Positions 32,941 through 42,003 of a DNA stretch of 64,000 nt are shown here, in pieces. The position numbers and the translations under genes were made by a program. The notes below the pieces were generated by a model. The model did no database searches and was not told the origin of the DNA. It saw only the letters and a program-made list of their open reading frames with translations. Positions within the stretch are counted from its first letter, which is position 1, and each line of letters opens with the position of its first letter. The DNA lies in NCBI RefSeq assembly GCF_963664965.1, contig NZ_OY761823.1:1126001-1190000 (forward strand), in the 5' to 3' direction. The DNA comes from an uncultured Pseudodesulfovibrio sp. (GTDB lineage: Bacteria; Desulfobacterota; Desulfovibrionia; Desulfovibrionales; Desulfovibrionaceae).

Positions 32941-35607
32941 ATGGCCCGGAAAGAACTCGCCAAAGCCTATGAGCCTTGGGATGTCGAGGAAAAGTGGGAA
33001 AACCACTGGGAAGAAAACAAGACGTTCACCCCTGATCCCGATGATCCGGGTGATCCGTATTCCATCGTCATTCCGCCGCCGAACGTTACCGGCGTACTGC
33101 ACATGGGGCACGCACTCAACCTGACCATCATGGACATCCTGTGCCGCTTCAACCGGCAGCAGGGCAAGAACGTCCTGTGGATTCCGGGTATGGACCATGC
33201 CGGTATCGCCACCCAGAACGTGGTCGAGCGCCAGCTCAAGGAAGAAGGTTTCTCCCGCCACGACCTCGGCCGCGAGAAGTTCATCGAGCGCGTCTGGAAC
33301 TGGAAAGAGGAAAAGGGCGGTCACATCCTGAGCCAGATTCGCCGTATCGGCGCATCCGTTGACTGGACCCGCGAATGTTTCACCTTTGACGATCAGCGCG
33401 CCAAGGCCGTGCGCGAAGTGTTCGTCAAACTTTTTGAAGACGGACTTATCTACAAGGGCGACTACCTCATCAACTGGTGCAACCGCTGCCACACCGCTCT
33501 GGCCGACGACGAGGTCGAACACGAGGATAAGCCCGGTGCGCTCCATCATATCAAGTATCCGCTCGCTGACGGTTCTGGCCATCTGGTGATCGCCACCACC
33601 CGTCCCGAGACCATGCTCGCTGATACCGCCGTATTCGTGAATCCCGAGGACGACCGCTTCAACCACCTGATCGGCAAGAAGGTCATCCTGCCGCTGGTCG
33701 GCAAGGAACTGCCCATCATGGGCGACACCTACGTTGACATGGAGTTCGGTACCGGTTGCCTCAAGGTCACCCCCGGCCACGACTTCAATGACTGGGAGCT
33801 GGGCCGCAAGTATGATCTGGAAGTCATTTCCGTGCTGACCGAGGACGGCATGATCAACGAGAACGCGCCTGAGAAGTATCAGGGCATGAGCGTTCTGGAA
33901 GCGCGCAAGGCCGTCATGGCGGACCTTGAAGCCGAGGGCCTTGTTGTGGAAGTGGTTGATCACGATCACTCCGTGGGTGTCTGCTACCGTTGCAAATCCG
34001 TGATCGAGCCGCATGTTTCCACCCAGTGGTTCGTGTCCATGAAGCCGCTGGCTGAAAAGGCGCGTGCCGCCATTCCGGCCCAGACCCAGATTTTCCCGGA
34101 ACACTGGACCAAGACGTACTACGAGTGGCTGGACAACATCCGCGACTGGTGCATTTCCCGCCAGATCTGGTGGGGCCACCGCATCCCGGCGTGGACCTGT
34201 GAGGAGTGCGGGGAATTGACCGTCTCCATCGACGATCCCACGGAATGCTCCTCCTGCGGTTCCAAGAACATCATTCAGGACGAGGATGTCCTCGACACCT
34301 GGTTCTCCTCCGCGCTCTGGCCGTTCTCGACCATGGGCTGGCCGGATGAGACCGCGGAACTCGCAAAGTACTACCCGACCTCCTGTCTGGTCACCGGCTT
34401 CGACATCCTGTTCTTCTGGGTCGCCCGCATGATGATGATGGGACTGCACTTCAAGCAGGAAGTCCCGTTCGATCACGTCTACATCCACGCCCTTGTCCGC
34501 GACGAGAAGGGCAAGAAGATGTCCAAGTCCACGGGCAACGTCATTGATCCGCTCGACATGATCGAGAAGTACGGTGCCGACGCCCTGCGTTTCACGCTTG
34601 CCAGCTTCGCTGCCATGGGCCGCGACATCAAGCTCTCCGAGCAGCGCATCGAGGGCTACAAGCATTTCATGAACAAGATATGGAACGCCACCCGCTTCGC
34701 CATGATGAACCTGCCGGACGAAATTCCGGCTGTTGCACTGGACGAAGCCGAGGGCCTTGCCAACAAGTGGATTCTGCACCGTCTCGAAGAGGTCAAGAAG
34801 ACCATCGTCGAGACCACCACGGAATACCGTTTCAATGAGATCGCCCAGACGCTGTACAAGTTCATCTGGTCCGAGTTCTGCGACTGGTATCTCGAAATGA
34901 TCAAGCCCGCCCTGTACGGCGAGGACGAGGCAGCCAAGGCCGCCACCCAGAAAGTGCTCTGGACCGTACTGTCCGAGATCATGGTGCTGCTCCATCCGGT
35001 GACCCCGTTCATCACGCAGGAAATCTGGTCCGTGCTGCCGAGGCCCGCAGGCGACGATCGCCCCGAGGACCTCGCCACCCTGCCGTTCCCGGAAGCGCGC
35101 GAAGACTGCGCGAACCCGGAATCGGTCAAGGAGATGGAGCTGTTCATGGGCGTGGTGTCCGGCATCCGCAACATCCGCACCGAACTGCTCATCGAGCCTG
35201 CCAAGAAGCTCAACGTGCTCATCAAGACCGCGAGCGACGCGGACAAGGCCGTTCTTGAAGCGAACATGAACCTGATTCAGTCCCTCGCCCGCGTTGAGTC
35301 GGTGACCATCGGTCCCGATGTCGAGGCCCCCAAGGCTTCCGGCGCAGCGGTGGTGCAGGGCAACGAAATATCGGTCCCGCTGGAAGGCGTGGTGGACTTC
35401 GAGTCCGAACTCGCCCGTCTCGACAAGAACCTGACCAAGCTCGAAAAGACCATGGTCGGCGTCTCCAAAAAGCTTGCCAATCCCGGCTTCGTGAACAACG
35501 CGCCCGAGGCCGTCGTTGCCAAGGAAAAGGAAAAGCTCGCCGAGATGGAAGAAGAAAAGACCAAACTCACACAGCTCAAGGAACGCCTTGAGTCTGTCAT
35601 GGGCTAG
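32941..35607 (+). CDS. valS: Valyl-tRNA synthetase
   Basis: An 888-residue class Ia aminoacyl-tRNA synthetase of full length. PPPNVTGVLHMGHALN carries the HIGH motif near residue 50, GKKMSKSTGN the KMSKS motif near 525. The editing (CP1) domain is present between them (TTRPETMLADTAV, and GTGCLKVTPGHDFNDWE). The last ~65 residues form the C-terminal coiled-coil arm. AAGGAAGG precedes the ATG. The 130 bases before it contain no T-box that I can recognise. The gene is followed by cobA-hemD after 23 bases. Confidence 0.98.
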   Translation: MARKELAKAYEPWDVEEKWENHWEENKTFTPDPDDPGDPYSIVIPPPNVTGVLHMGHALNLTIMDILCRFNRQQGKNVLWIPGMDHAGIATQNVVERQLKEEGFSRHDLGREKFIERVWNWKEEKGGHILSQIRRIGASVDWTRECFTFDDQRAKAVREVFVKLFEDGLIYKGDYLINWCNRCHTALADDEVEHEDKPGALHHIKYPLADGSGHLVIATTRPETMLADTAVFVNPEDDRFNHLIGKKVILPLVGKELPIMGDTYVDMEFGTGCLKVTPGHDFNDWELGRKYDLEVISVLTEDGMINENAPEKYQGMSVLEARKAVMADLEAEGLVVEVVDHDHSVGVCYRCKSVIEPHVSTQWFVSMKPLAEKARAAIPAQTQIFPEHWTKTYYEWLDNIRDWCISRQIWWGHRIPAWTCEECGELTVSIDDPTECSSCGSKNIIQDEDVLDTWFSSALWPFSTMGWPDETAELAKYYPTSCLVTGFDILFFWVARMMMMGLHFKQEVPFDHVYIHALVRDEKGKKMSKSTGNVIDPLDMIEKYGADALRFTLASFAAMGRDIKLSEQRIEGYKHFMNKIWNATRFAMMNLPDEIPAVALDEAEGLANKWILHRLEEVKKTIVETTTEYRFNEIAQTLYKFIWSEFCDWYLEMIKPALYGEDEAAKAATQKVLWTVLSEIMVLLHPVTPFITQEIWSVLPRPAGDDRPEDLATLPFPEAREDCANPESVKEMELFMGVVSGIRNIRTELLIEPAKKLNVLIKTASDADKAVLEANMNLIQSLARVESVTIGPDVEAPKASGAAVVQGNEISVPLEGVVDFESELARLDKNLTKLEKTMVGVSKKLANPGFVNNAPEAVVAKEKEKLAEMEEEKTKLTQLKERLESVMG

Positions 35608-35630
35608 TCCCGCATACTGGAGTAAATGAC

Positions 35631-37139
35631 ATGGCAAACGTATTCCTCGTAGGCGCAGGTCCGGGCGATCCGGGCATGCTCACGCTTCGCGCGAAAGAGA
35701 TTATCGAAACGTGCGACATAATGATTTATGACTATCTGGCCAATGCCGACTTTCTGAAGTGGTGCAAGCCGGAGTGTGAAATCCTGTATGTCGGCAAGAA
35801 GGGTGGCGATCACACCCTGCCGCAGGACAAGATCAATGAGCTTATCATTGAGAAGGCCCGCAGCGGTTCGCGCATCTGCCGGTTGAAGGGCGGCGACCCT
35901 TACGTCTTCGGACGCGGCGGCGAAGAGGGCGAGGAGCTTGTGGAAGCCGGTATCGACTTCGAAGTCGTTCCGGGCATCACCGCAGGCGTGGCCGCTCCCG
36001 CGTATGCCGGTATTCCGGTGACGCACCGCGACCACACCACGTCCGTGTGCTTCATCACCGGTCATGAGGACCCGACCAAGGGCGAATCCGGCCACAACTG
36101 GGAAGTCTACGGCAAGTCCACTTCCACGCTGGTTTTCTACATGGGCGTGGGCAACCTGCCCATGATCGCCGAGAACCTGATGAAGAACGGCCGCGCTGCC
36201 GACACTCCGGTGGCGCTCGTCCGCTGGGGCACCCGCTGCAACCAGACCTCCTTCGTCTCCACGCTGGAGAACGTCGCCGACGAAGCGAAAGAGCGCGACT
36301 GGAAGGCTCCTTCCATCATCATCGTGGGCGGTGTCTGCTCCCTGCATGACAAGCTCGCATGGTTCGAGAAAAAGCCCATGCTCGGCAAGGGCGTCGTTGT
36401 GACCCGCGCCCGCGAACAGGCAAGCGGACTGGTGAACATCCTGCGCGGCCACGGTGCGTGCGTGCATGAATTCCCCACCATTTCCGTGGAGCACCTCGAC
36501 GATTACAACGAGGTCGAGACCGCGATTCTGCAACTCGCCCGGTACCAGTGGGTGATTTTCACCTCGGTCAACGGTGTGAAATTCTTCTGGGAACAACTCG
36601 GCCTGATCGGACTGGATTCCCGCATCCTCGGCGGCATGCAGGTGGCGGCCATCGGTCCTGCTACTGCGGACGCCCTGAAGGATCGCGGCATCATCCCGGA
36701 TTTCGTGCCCGAGAAGTACGTTGCCGAACACGTGGTGGACGGCCTGCTCAAGCTCGGCATTCAGGGTTCCGACGTGCTCATTCCGCGTGCCAAGATCGCC
36801 CGCGAAGTGCTGCCCGAAGAACTCAAGAAGGCGGGCTGCAACGTGACCGTCCTGCCGGTGTACGAGACCCGTCTCGTTCAGGCGTCCGGCGACGAGATCG
36901 TCGCGGCCATGGACAACGACGAGATTCAGTATGTCACCTTCACCTCGTCCAGTACGGTGGAAAACTTCTTCGAGCTGGTCTCACCCGACACCTTCAAGAA
37001 GTACCCGGACGTGAAGATCGCCTCCATCGGCCCGATCACGAGCGACACGGTCAGGCGTTTCGGTTTCACCCCGGATATCGAACCCGAAGACTACACCATC
37101 CCCGGCCTTGTCGAGGAACTGGTGAAAACCGACCAGTAG
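35631..37139 (+). CDS. cobA-hemD: Fused uroporphyrinogen-III methyltransferase / uroporphyrinogen-III synthase
   Basis: A 502-residue bifunctional protein. Residues 1-245 are SUMT/CobA: VFLVGAGPGDPGMLTLRA at the start and RLKGGDPYVFGRGGEE, GITAGVAAPAYAGIPVTHR as the SAM-binding features. Residues 255-502 are HemD: GVVVTRAREQASGLVNILR and VTFTSSSTVENF. The fusion supplies precorrin-2 precursor from hydroxymethylbilane and is common in sulfate reducers, where siroheme and cobalamin demand is high. GGAG precedes the ATG. A terminator follows. Confidence 0.95.
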   Translation: MANVFLVGAGPGDPGMLTLRAKEIIETCDIMIYDYLANADFLKWCKPECEILYVGKKGGDHTLPQDKINELIIEKARSGSRICRLKGGDPYVFGRGGEEGEELVEAGIDFEVVPGITAGVAAPAYAGIPVTHRDHTTSVCFITGHEDPTKGESGHNWEVYGKSTSTLVFYMGVGNLPMIAENLMKNGRAADTPVALVRWGTRCNQTSFVSTLENVADEAKERDWKAPSIIIVGGVCSLHDKLAWFEKKPMLGKGVVVTRAREQASGLVNILRGHGACVHEFPTISVEHLDDYNEVETAILQLARYQWVIFTSVNGVKFFWEQLGLIGLDSRILGGMQVAAIGPATADALKDRGIIPDFVPEKYVAEHVVDGLLKLGIQGSDVLIPRAKIAREVLPEELKKAGCNVTVLPVYETRLVQASGDEIVAAMDNDEIQYVTFTSSSTVENFFELVSPDTFKKYPDVKIASIGPITSDTVRRFGFTPDIEPEDYTIPGLVEELVKTDQ

Positions 37140-37162
37140 AATCGGCGTCATATCAAAAAGAG

Positions 37163-37200
37163 AAAAGGGCTTCCCGAAATAGGGAGGCCCTTTTTGTTTT
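37163..37200 (+). terminator. Rho-independent terminator after cobA-hemD
   Basis: AAAAGGGCTTCCC pairs with GGGAGGCCCTTTT across a short loop, followed by further T residues. Confidence 0.9.
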
Positions 37201-37300
37201 CTGACGGTTTGCATATTGCGAGTGTCTGTTCAGCGTATTGTCATATCTGCTTGTCCCTTGTTGTCAAACGCGATATTCTTGGGAAAATGAGGATATCCGT

Positions 37301-37687
37301 ATGGCGGTGACGTACGATCTGGAAATAATGGACGGCTACGGGCTGGTCGCGGCTCAAGGTATCATCGAGGGGCTTGACGAACTCGGTGAATATGTTCGCC
37401 TCATGCTGGATGATGTTTACCAGAGAGGGCTGGAAAGAGTTCTTGTGGATCATCGGCATCTGGCCGGGGGGTTCGACATAAGCCAGAAGCCGGAATTCGC
37501 GCTTCGGATAATGGAGCTGGCCGCTTCGGTCCGGGGGAGCCGCTGGGCCGTGGTGACTTCGCCGGAGCGCCGGGATTTTTTGTATTTTTTTGAAACTGTG
37601 GCCCGCAATCGCGGTTTCATGGTGCTCGCATTTGATACTCCCGAAGAAGCTGAAACATGGCTTCTGGGCGACCTGCCCGCTTCCTGA
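37301..37687 (+). CDS. STAS/SpoIIAA-like hypothetical protein
   Basis: A 128-residue soluble protein alternating helices and strands (YGLVAAQGIIEGLDEL, RVLVDHRHLAGGF, WAVVTSPERRDFLYFFETVARNRG) in the manner of STAS/SpoIIAA-like folds. This is a fold-level impression only. GAGG lies before the ATG at 37301; the frame extends up to 37238 but without support. It stands 119 bases upstream of purN. Confidence 0.65.
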   Translation: MAVTYDLEIMDGYGLVAAQGIIEGLDELGEYVRLMLDDVYQRGLERVLVDHRHLAGGFDISQKPEFALRIMELAASVRGSRWAVVTSPERRDFLYFFETVARNRGFMVLAFDTPEEAETWLLGDLPAS

Positions 37688-37806
37688 TTTTTTCCCCAGA
37701 CCCTTGCCAATCGCGCCGGATTGAGGCAACGAGTTCGGGCGGACGCGAAACCGTCTTTCGTGTGCCGACATCTTTTCGGTCCATACGGGCCATACAAGGA
37801 GTGCTC

Positions 37807-38511
37807 ATGTCCCTGCCCATTGCCGTACTCGTCTCCGGAAGCGGGTCCAATCTGCAATCCATCATCGACCGTATCGAGCAGGGGGTGCTCGACGCCGAGA
37901 TCAAGCTCGTGGTTTCCAACAAGGCCGGTGCCTACGGCATTGAGCGCGCCAAGCGTCACGGCATCCCGTACCGGGTGCTGCTGCATACCGATTATCCGTC
38001 CCGTGAGGCGTTCGATCAGGAAATGGTGGACGCCATTCGTGAAGCCGGTGTCGATGAAACCGGCATCGTGGTCATGGCGGGCTTCATGCGTATCGTCACT
38101 CCCGTCTTTCTCGGCGCATTCGAAAACCGCGTCATCAACATCCACCCCGCGCTCCTGCCCAGCTTTGCAGGCGTGAACGGACAGGCCGATGCCGCTGACT
38201 ACGGTGTGAAGATTTCCGGCTGTACCGTGCATTTCGTGGATGAGGAGATGGACCACGGCCCGGTCATCATTCAGGCCGCCGTGCCCTGTCAGGCCGGTGA
38301 AGACGGCGACGTCCTCGCCCCCCGGATTCTCAAGCTTGAACACCGCGTTTTCCCGCAGGCCATCCAGTGGATTGCCGAGAATCGTCTCGAAATCAAGGAC
38401 CGCCACGTCGAATTGCGCGTGGCAGGCCGGCCCTGTGCGGAACAGCCCAAGGCGGACATCCATCCGAGCACGTATGCGCTTGTCTGGCCTCCGCTTGAAA
38501 AAGGTTTTTAG
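37807..38511 (+). CDS. purN: Phosphoribosylglycinamide formyltransferase
   Basis: A 234-residue enzyme that transfers a formyl group from 10-formyl-THF to GAR in purine synthesis. AVLVSGSGSNLQSIID is the phosphate-binding start. NIHPALLPSF holds the catalytic Asn/His, and HFVDEEMDHGPVIIQAAVPC the catalytic Asp segment. It is about 20 residues longer than E. coli PurN because of a C-terminal tail. AAGGAG precedes the ATG at 37807; the longer frame from 37657 is rejected. Confidence 0.95.
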   Translation: MSLPIAVLVSGSGSNLQSIIDRIEQGVLDAEIKLVVSNKAGAYGIERAKRHGIPYRVLLHTDYPSREAFDQEMVDAIREAGVDETGIVVMAGFMRIVTPVFLGAFENRVINIHPALLPSFAGVNGQADAADYGVKISGCTVHFVDEEMDHGPVIIQAAVPCQAGEDGDVLAPRILKLEHRVFPQAIQWIAENRLEIKDRHVELRVAGRPCAEQPKADIHPSTYALVWPPLEKGF

Positions 38512-38635
38512 AGGGAAGAGGAGAGGCAGGAGAGGATGCTGCTTCGCGGCGATGTCAGGTGATTTCGCCTTCGGCGGCTTACGGGTGTACCCCGCAAGGA
38601 TCCCGGTGTCGCTTTCGGCGAATATTGTTAGATTG

Positions 38636-38678
38636 AAAAACGGCGCACGCTCAGAAGAGTGTGCGCCGTTTTTTTTTG
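38636..38678 (+). terminator. Strong Rho-independent terminator
   Basis: ACGGCGCACGCTC pairs with GAGTGTGCGCCGT across AGAA and is followed by about ten T residues. It closes purN transcription. The remainder of the 320-base gap 38512-38830 contains no gene that I can see. Confidence 0.93.
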
Positions 38679-38830
38679 CTCTTCTGAAAACCCTGTCAAG
38701 ATGCCAAGTTATGCTTTTTTCGCCCTATATGGGGTCCTTTTCGCCCGTTTTCATCCTGCCCCGAAAACCGGGGGTATACTCTCCGCGATCTTTCGGAATG
38801 GTCCGCAAAGACGAAAAAAAGGAGAATACA

Positions 38831-40168
38831 ATGGATATGCCCTACAGCTATACATTGGGCCGCGACCCTCAGGGTCGTATTATCGGAAAAAACGAAACCG
38901 TGGCGGGCGAACCCGTCAAATGGACCTATGCCTACGACAAGGCGGGCCGCCTCGCCAAATGCGAACGCAACGGCTGGCCAGTCTGCGACAGCTGGTATGA
39001 CCGCGCCGGACGCCGCGCGTGCGACAGCTTCCCCAAATCCGTGGAAGGCGACCTTCGCCGCTACGAATACGACATGGACAACCGTCTCTCGCGTGCCGGA
39101 AAAAACAGCTACATGCACGACGACAACGGCTTCCGCAGCATGTGGAACCACAAAGGCAAGTACACGCTCTACGAGTATTCGCCGGATTACCGCCTGCTCA
39201 AGGCCGACCAGAAGGACGCGGGCCGTACCTTCACCTTTCGCCATGACGACGAAGGTCGCCGCATTGCAAAATACTGCAACGGCGAACTGGTCGAAGCCTA
39301 CGAATGGCTCGATTTCATCCGCCTCGCCGGATACTGGGATGGCAGAAAGTCCTACGAATTCGCCTACGAAGATGGCGAGCGCACCCCGTACGCCATGCGC
39401 CGTGATGACGGGGTCGTGGCTTACCTCTTCCACGATCAGGTGGGCAGCCTCAGAGTTGTTGCCGACACAAGCGGCAACGTGATAAAGGCTATCCAGTACG
39501 ATCCGTTCGGCGGCATCATCGAGGACAGCAATCCCGGCTTTGCCATCCCTCTCGGCTTCGCAGGAGGACTGCATGACCGCGATCTGGGATTCGTCCGGTT
39601 CGGGTTCCGCGACTACGACACGTACACCAGCCGCTGGACCGCGCCCGATCCGATTGGCGACGCGGGTGGTGATTCGGACTGGTATGGATACTGCCTTGAT
39701 GATCCGGTTAACGGGGTGGACCCGTTGGGGCTGAGAACTGAAGGAGACGGTCCTTATTTTAATTGCAGCGTGCCGGGGTTTTCCTTTGGAGCAGGACTCA
39801 AAAGGGTGAAGGATGACACCGGACAGCTCGGTTTTGAAGTCAGCGGCGAGTATGGAGCTTCAACAGGACTTGGAGTTGAAGGCGGAATGGCATATGAAAC
39901 AACCGATGCATCTACGATTGATCAACTCAATGGGCAATCCATGAAGGCCGGAGGGAGCGTTACTCTTCCTTTGCCTGCCTCACCTTCTATAGGCAAGGAA
40001 AGAATCAAGGGGAATGGGTACACTGGCGAAAGCACTTCTGGTGGAGTCTCGGCAGGGTTTAAAAGCATACCTCGTCCGGGTGAGGTCCATATGAAGAAGG
40101 AGCATTCCAAGGTGTTCAAGTTTCCTTGGAAGCATCAGGATAATGGTGAGGATGTCGATTTGTGGTAA
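38831..40168 (+). CDS. Short RHS-repeat protein with variable C-terminal domain
   Basis: A 445-residue protein. Residues 1-190 contain YD-type repeats (YAYDKAGRLAKCERNG, WYDRAGRRACDSF, YEYDMDNRLSRAG). Residues ~200-300 are the RHS-associated core: DQVGSLRVVADTSGNVIKAI, RFGFRDYDTYTSRWTAPDPIG, ending NGVDPLGL. After this boundary ~145 residues form an unassigned, Gly-rich C-terminus of the kind that carries the toxin in polymorphic RHS systems. It has no signal, PAAR, VgrG or other delivery domain and is far shorter than full RHS toxins. GGAGA precedes the ATG at 38831. Confidence 0.85.
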   Translation: MDMPYSYTLGRDPQGRIIGKNETVAGEPVKWTYAYDKAGRLAKCERNGWPVCDSWYDRAGRRACDSFPKSVEGDLRRYEYDMDNRLSRAGKNSYMHDDNGFRSMWNHKGKYTLYEYSPDYRLLKADQKDAGRTFTFRHDDEGRRIAKYCNGELVEAYEWLDFIRLAGYWDGRKSYEFAYEDGERTPYAMRRDDGVVAYLFHDQVGSLRVVADTSGNVIKAIQYDPFGGIIEDSNPGFAIPLGFAGGLHDRDLGFVRFGFRDYDTYTSRWTAPDPIGDAGGDSDWYGYCLDDPVNGVDPLGLRTEGDGPYFNCSVPGFSFGAGLKRVKDDTGQLGFEVSGEYGASTGLGVEGGMAYETTDASTIDQLNGQSMKAGGSVTLPLPASPSIGKERIKGNGYTGESTSGGVSAGFKSIPRPGEVHMKKEHSKVFKFPWKHQDNGEDVDLW

Positions 40169-40176
40169 AATATGAC

Positions 40177-40199
40177 TGGAGCCTCCTTTGGAGGCTCCA
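40177..40199 (+). terminator. Hairpin between RHS gene and membrane-protein gene
   Basis: TGGAGCCTCC pairs with GGAGGCTCCA over a 3-base loop 9 bases after the RHS stop. No T run follows, so it may only attenuate or stabilise the transcript. Confidence 0.4.
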
Positions 40200-40213
40200 T
40201 ATACTGAGTGGTT

Positions 40214-40603
40214 ATGATTAGCACTACAGGAAACAGCGTTCTATTTTTTATTAAGTTTCTATTTGCACTTCCTCCAACTGCAACACTTATAGCCTGTACC
40301 TTTTGTTTATTGGGATATTTTGATTATGAAATTCTTTACTTTATTTTGCCGGCTCTAGGGTTTTTGTGGCTTTCAACTATTATTGCTTTCGTTGAAAGTG
40401 TGCATTTGAAACGGGTTGTGTTTCACTTGGGGGTAATGAAAATCAGTCTTTCCAAAGAGTTGATAATCGGAGTTGTCCATTTTTCCAATAAATGGAGCGG
40501 CAGGAAAAATGGAATGAAATTGATTTATATTAATAAATTCCCGTATATTATTATTTTTCAAGACAGCAATGGTGGCTGTATAGAAAAGGCTTTGAAAGAA
40601 TAA
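40214..40603 (+). CDS. Small membrane protein, candidate immunity protein
   Basis: A 129-residue protein with two hydrophobic segments (about residues 9-30 and 37-60) and a soluble C-terminal half. Its AT content is clearly higher than that of all neighbours, a sign of separate transfer. It sits 45 bases after the RHS gene on the same strand, the usual place for an RHS immunity gene. A weak GAGTGG site precedes the ATG at 40214. No family recognised; immunity is an inference from position, base composition and membrane topology. Confidence 0.6.
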   Translation: MISTTGNSVLFFIKFLFALPPTATLIACTFCLLGYFDYEILYFILPALGFLWLSTIIAFVESVHLKRVVFHLGVMKISLSKELIIGVVHFSNKWSGRKNGMKLIYINKFPYIIIFQDSNGGCIEKALKE

Positions 40604-40639
40604 CATCACCAATGGTGTCAAAAAAGCGGAATCGAAATG

Positions 40640-40802
40640 TCGTGCCAACAGTAGGCGGGCATGGTCGTAATCATCGGCTTCGTCTGGTTCGGCTTCCGAG
40701 ACAAATCCGCAGGACAGTGGATTTGGACGTTGGCGAATCACTACGACACGTACACCAGTCGTTGGATCGCGCCCGATCCGATTGGCGATGCGGGCGGTCA
40801 AG
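40640..40802 (+). pseudogene. Displaced RHS-core remnant
   Basis: The translation from 40661 reads GFVWFGFRD, then a 12-residue foreign insertion, then HYDTYTSRWIAPDPIGDAGG. This repeats the core of the upstream RHS protein (FVRFGFRDYDTYTSRWTAPDPIGDAGG) in the same frame order. It has no proper start or C-terminus. Such leftovers arise when an older RHS C-terminus is displaced by recombination. Confidence 0.8.
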
Positions 40803-40824
40803 ATTTACAGCCTGAAGAAACGAA

Positions 40825-40870
40825 TGGACGTCCCGGAGAATCGAAATTATCCGGGACGTCCATTTTTTTT
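40825..40870 (+). terminator. Rho-independent terminator ending the RHS region
   Basis: TGGACGTCCCGG pairs perfectly with CCGGGACGTCCA across 13-14 bases and is followed by nine T residues. Confidence 0.9.
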
Positions 40871-40927
40871 GCACGGTTGTTCGCAGCGGGCGGCTTCGTC
40901 TTTCGACTTCACTTCCGCCGTCCGTAG

Positions 40928-41998
40928 TTACATGGTCCGGCAGCCGTCCTTGGTCACCAGCACCTGATATTCCCAGCGGATGCCGCCCCATTCGGGATCG
41001 TAGAGGCCCGGTTCCACGGTGACTACCATGTTTTCCTGAAGCACGCCGTTTGCAGCGCGGCTCAGGCTCGGGGGTTCGTGGGTTTCAAGGCCGACACCGT
41101 GGCCGAGGCCATGGGTGAACAGGTGTTCCACGCCAGCCTCTGCAAACACGTTGTAGGCCGCGAAATAGGCGTCCTTGTAGCTCAGGCCGGGACGGATGAT
41201 GTCGATAGCGGCCTGCTGTGCGGCGCGGACAAGGGCCATGGTCTCCTTGAAACGGTCAGACGGCTTGTCGCCCACCCAGAAGGTGCGGGTCTGGTCGGAG
41301 TTGTAGTCCTGCAACCGGCAGCCCGTGTCGATGAGAATGAGATCATTCTCGCGGAGCTTGGTCTTGCCGGGAATGGAGTGGGGCAGGGCCGCGTTCGGGC
41401 CGACCCCCACGATGGTGGAGAAGGCCAGTTCCTCGGCTCCATGTTCGCGGAAAAATTTTTCCACTTCCCACGCGATTTCTTCTTCTGTGCGGCCTGGAAT
41501 CAGTTGGCCTTCGATGTACTCGAACAGCTCGTGATTCAGCTGGATGGATGCATCCATGCGGCGGATTTCGTCCTCGTCCTTGATGACGCGCAGGTTTTCC
41601 ACCAGATTGTCGGTAGAGTAGATCTTGGTCAGGGAGTAGAGCTTGTCATAGTCGAAAAGATGCATGGCCCGGGGTTCGATGCCCATGGACTCAATGCCGT
41701 TGTCCTTCATGACCTGGGTGACGAGCTTGTGCTTGTCAGTGGAGTAGATGAACAGGTTGTTCTCATCCCAGACTTTCTTTGCGGCGTCCGTATAACGCGG
41801 ATCGGTGAAGAGGAAGTCCTCGCCGTCCGCCGTGACCAGCAGCCAGCCGGTCGATTCGTTGCATTGGGCGTCGTGCAGTTCAAAGCCGCTGAGATAATAC
41901 CGGTTGGCCGCGTGCGATACCAGCAGCGCCTCAAGTCCCTTCTTTTTCAGGGAGCGTTTGAGGTTTTCGCGCCGCTGGGCGAAAATGTCAGTATTCAT
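40928..41998 (-). CDS. M24 family aminopeptidase (Xaa-Pro aminopeptidase-like)
   Basis: A 356-residue cytoplasmic metallopeptidase. An N-terminal creatinase-like domain (RRENLKRSLKKKGLEALLVS) precedes the pita-bread domain from about residue 130. The dinuclear metal ligands are visible: LIDTGCRLQDYNSDQTRTF (two Asp), HGLGHGVGLETHE (His), TVEPGLY (Glu) and a final Glu in GIRWEYQ. The ATG at 41998 lies 5 bases after the stop of the FAD oxidoreductase gene, so the two are co-transcribed. Confidence 0.9.
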   Translation of the reverse strand: MNTDIFAQRRENLKRSLKKKGLEALLVSHAANRYYLSGFELHDAQCNESTGWLLVTADGEDFLFTDPRYTDAAKKVWDENNLFIYSTDKHKLVTQVMKDNGIESMGIEPRAMHLFDYDKLYSLTKIYSTDNLVENLRVIKDEDEIRRMDASIQLNHELFEYIEGQLIPGRTEEEIAWEVEKFFREHGAEELAFSTIVGVGPNAALPHSIPGKTKLRENDLILIDTGCRLQDYNSDQTRTFWVGDKPSDRFKETMALVRAAQQAAIDIIRPGLSYKDAYFAAYNVFAEAGVEHLFTHGLGHGVGLETHEPPSLSRAANGVLQENMVVTVEPGLYDPEWGGIRWEYQVLVTKDGCRTM

Positions 41999-42003
41999 GT
42001 ATA

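Noticed and set aside
32698-35637. 979-codon open frame on the minus strand
   Set aside because: It is antisense to valS, whose motifs are complete. The frame is open because of the GC-rich codon bias and has no recognisable domain.
38240-38830. Upstream extension of the RHS reading frame
   Set aside because: It overlaps purN in another frame and crosses a strong terminator. The ATG at 38831 has a good ribosome site and begins the RHS-like sequence.
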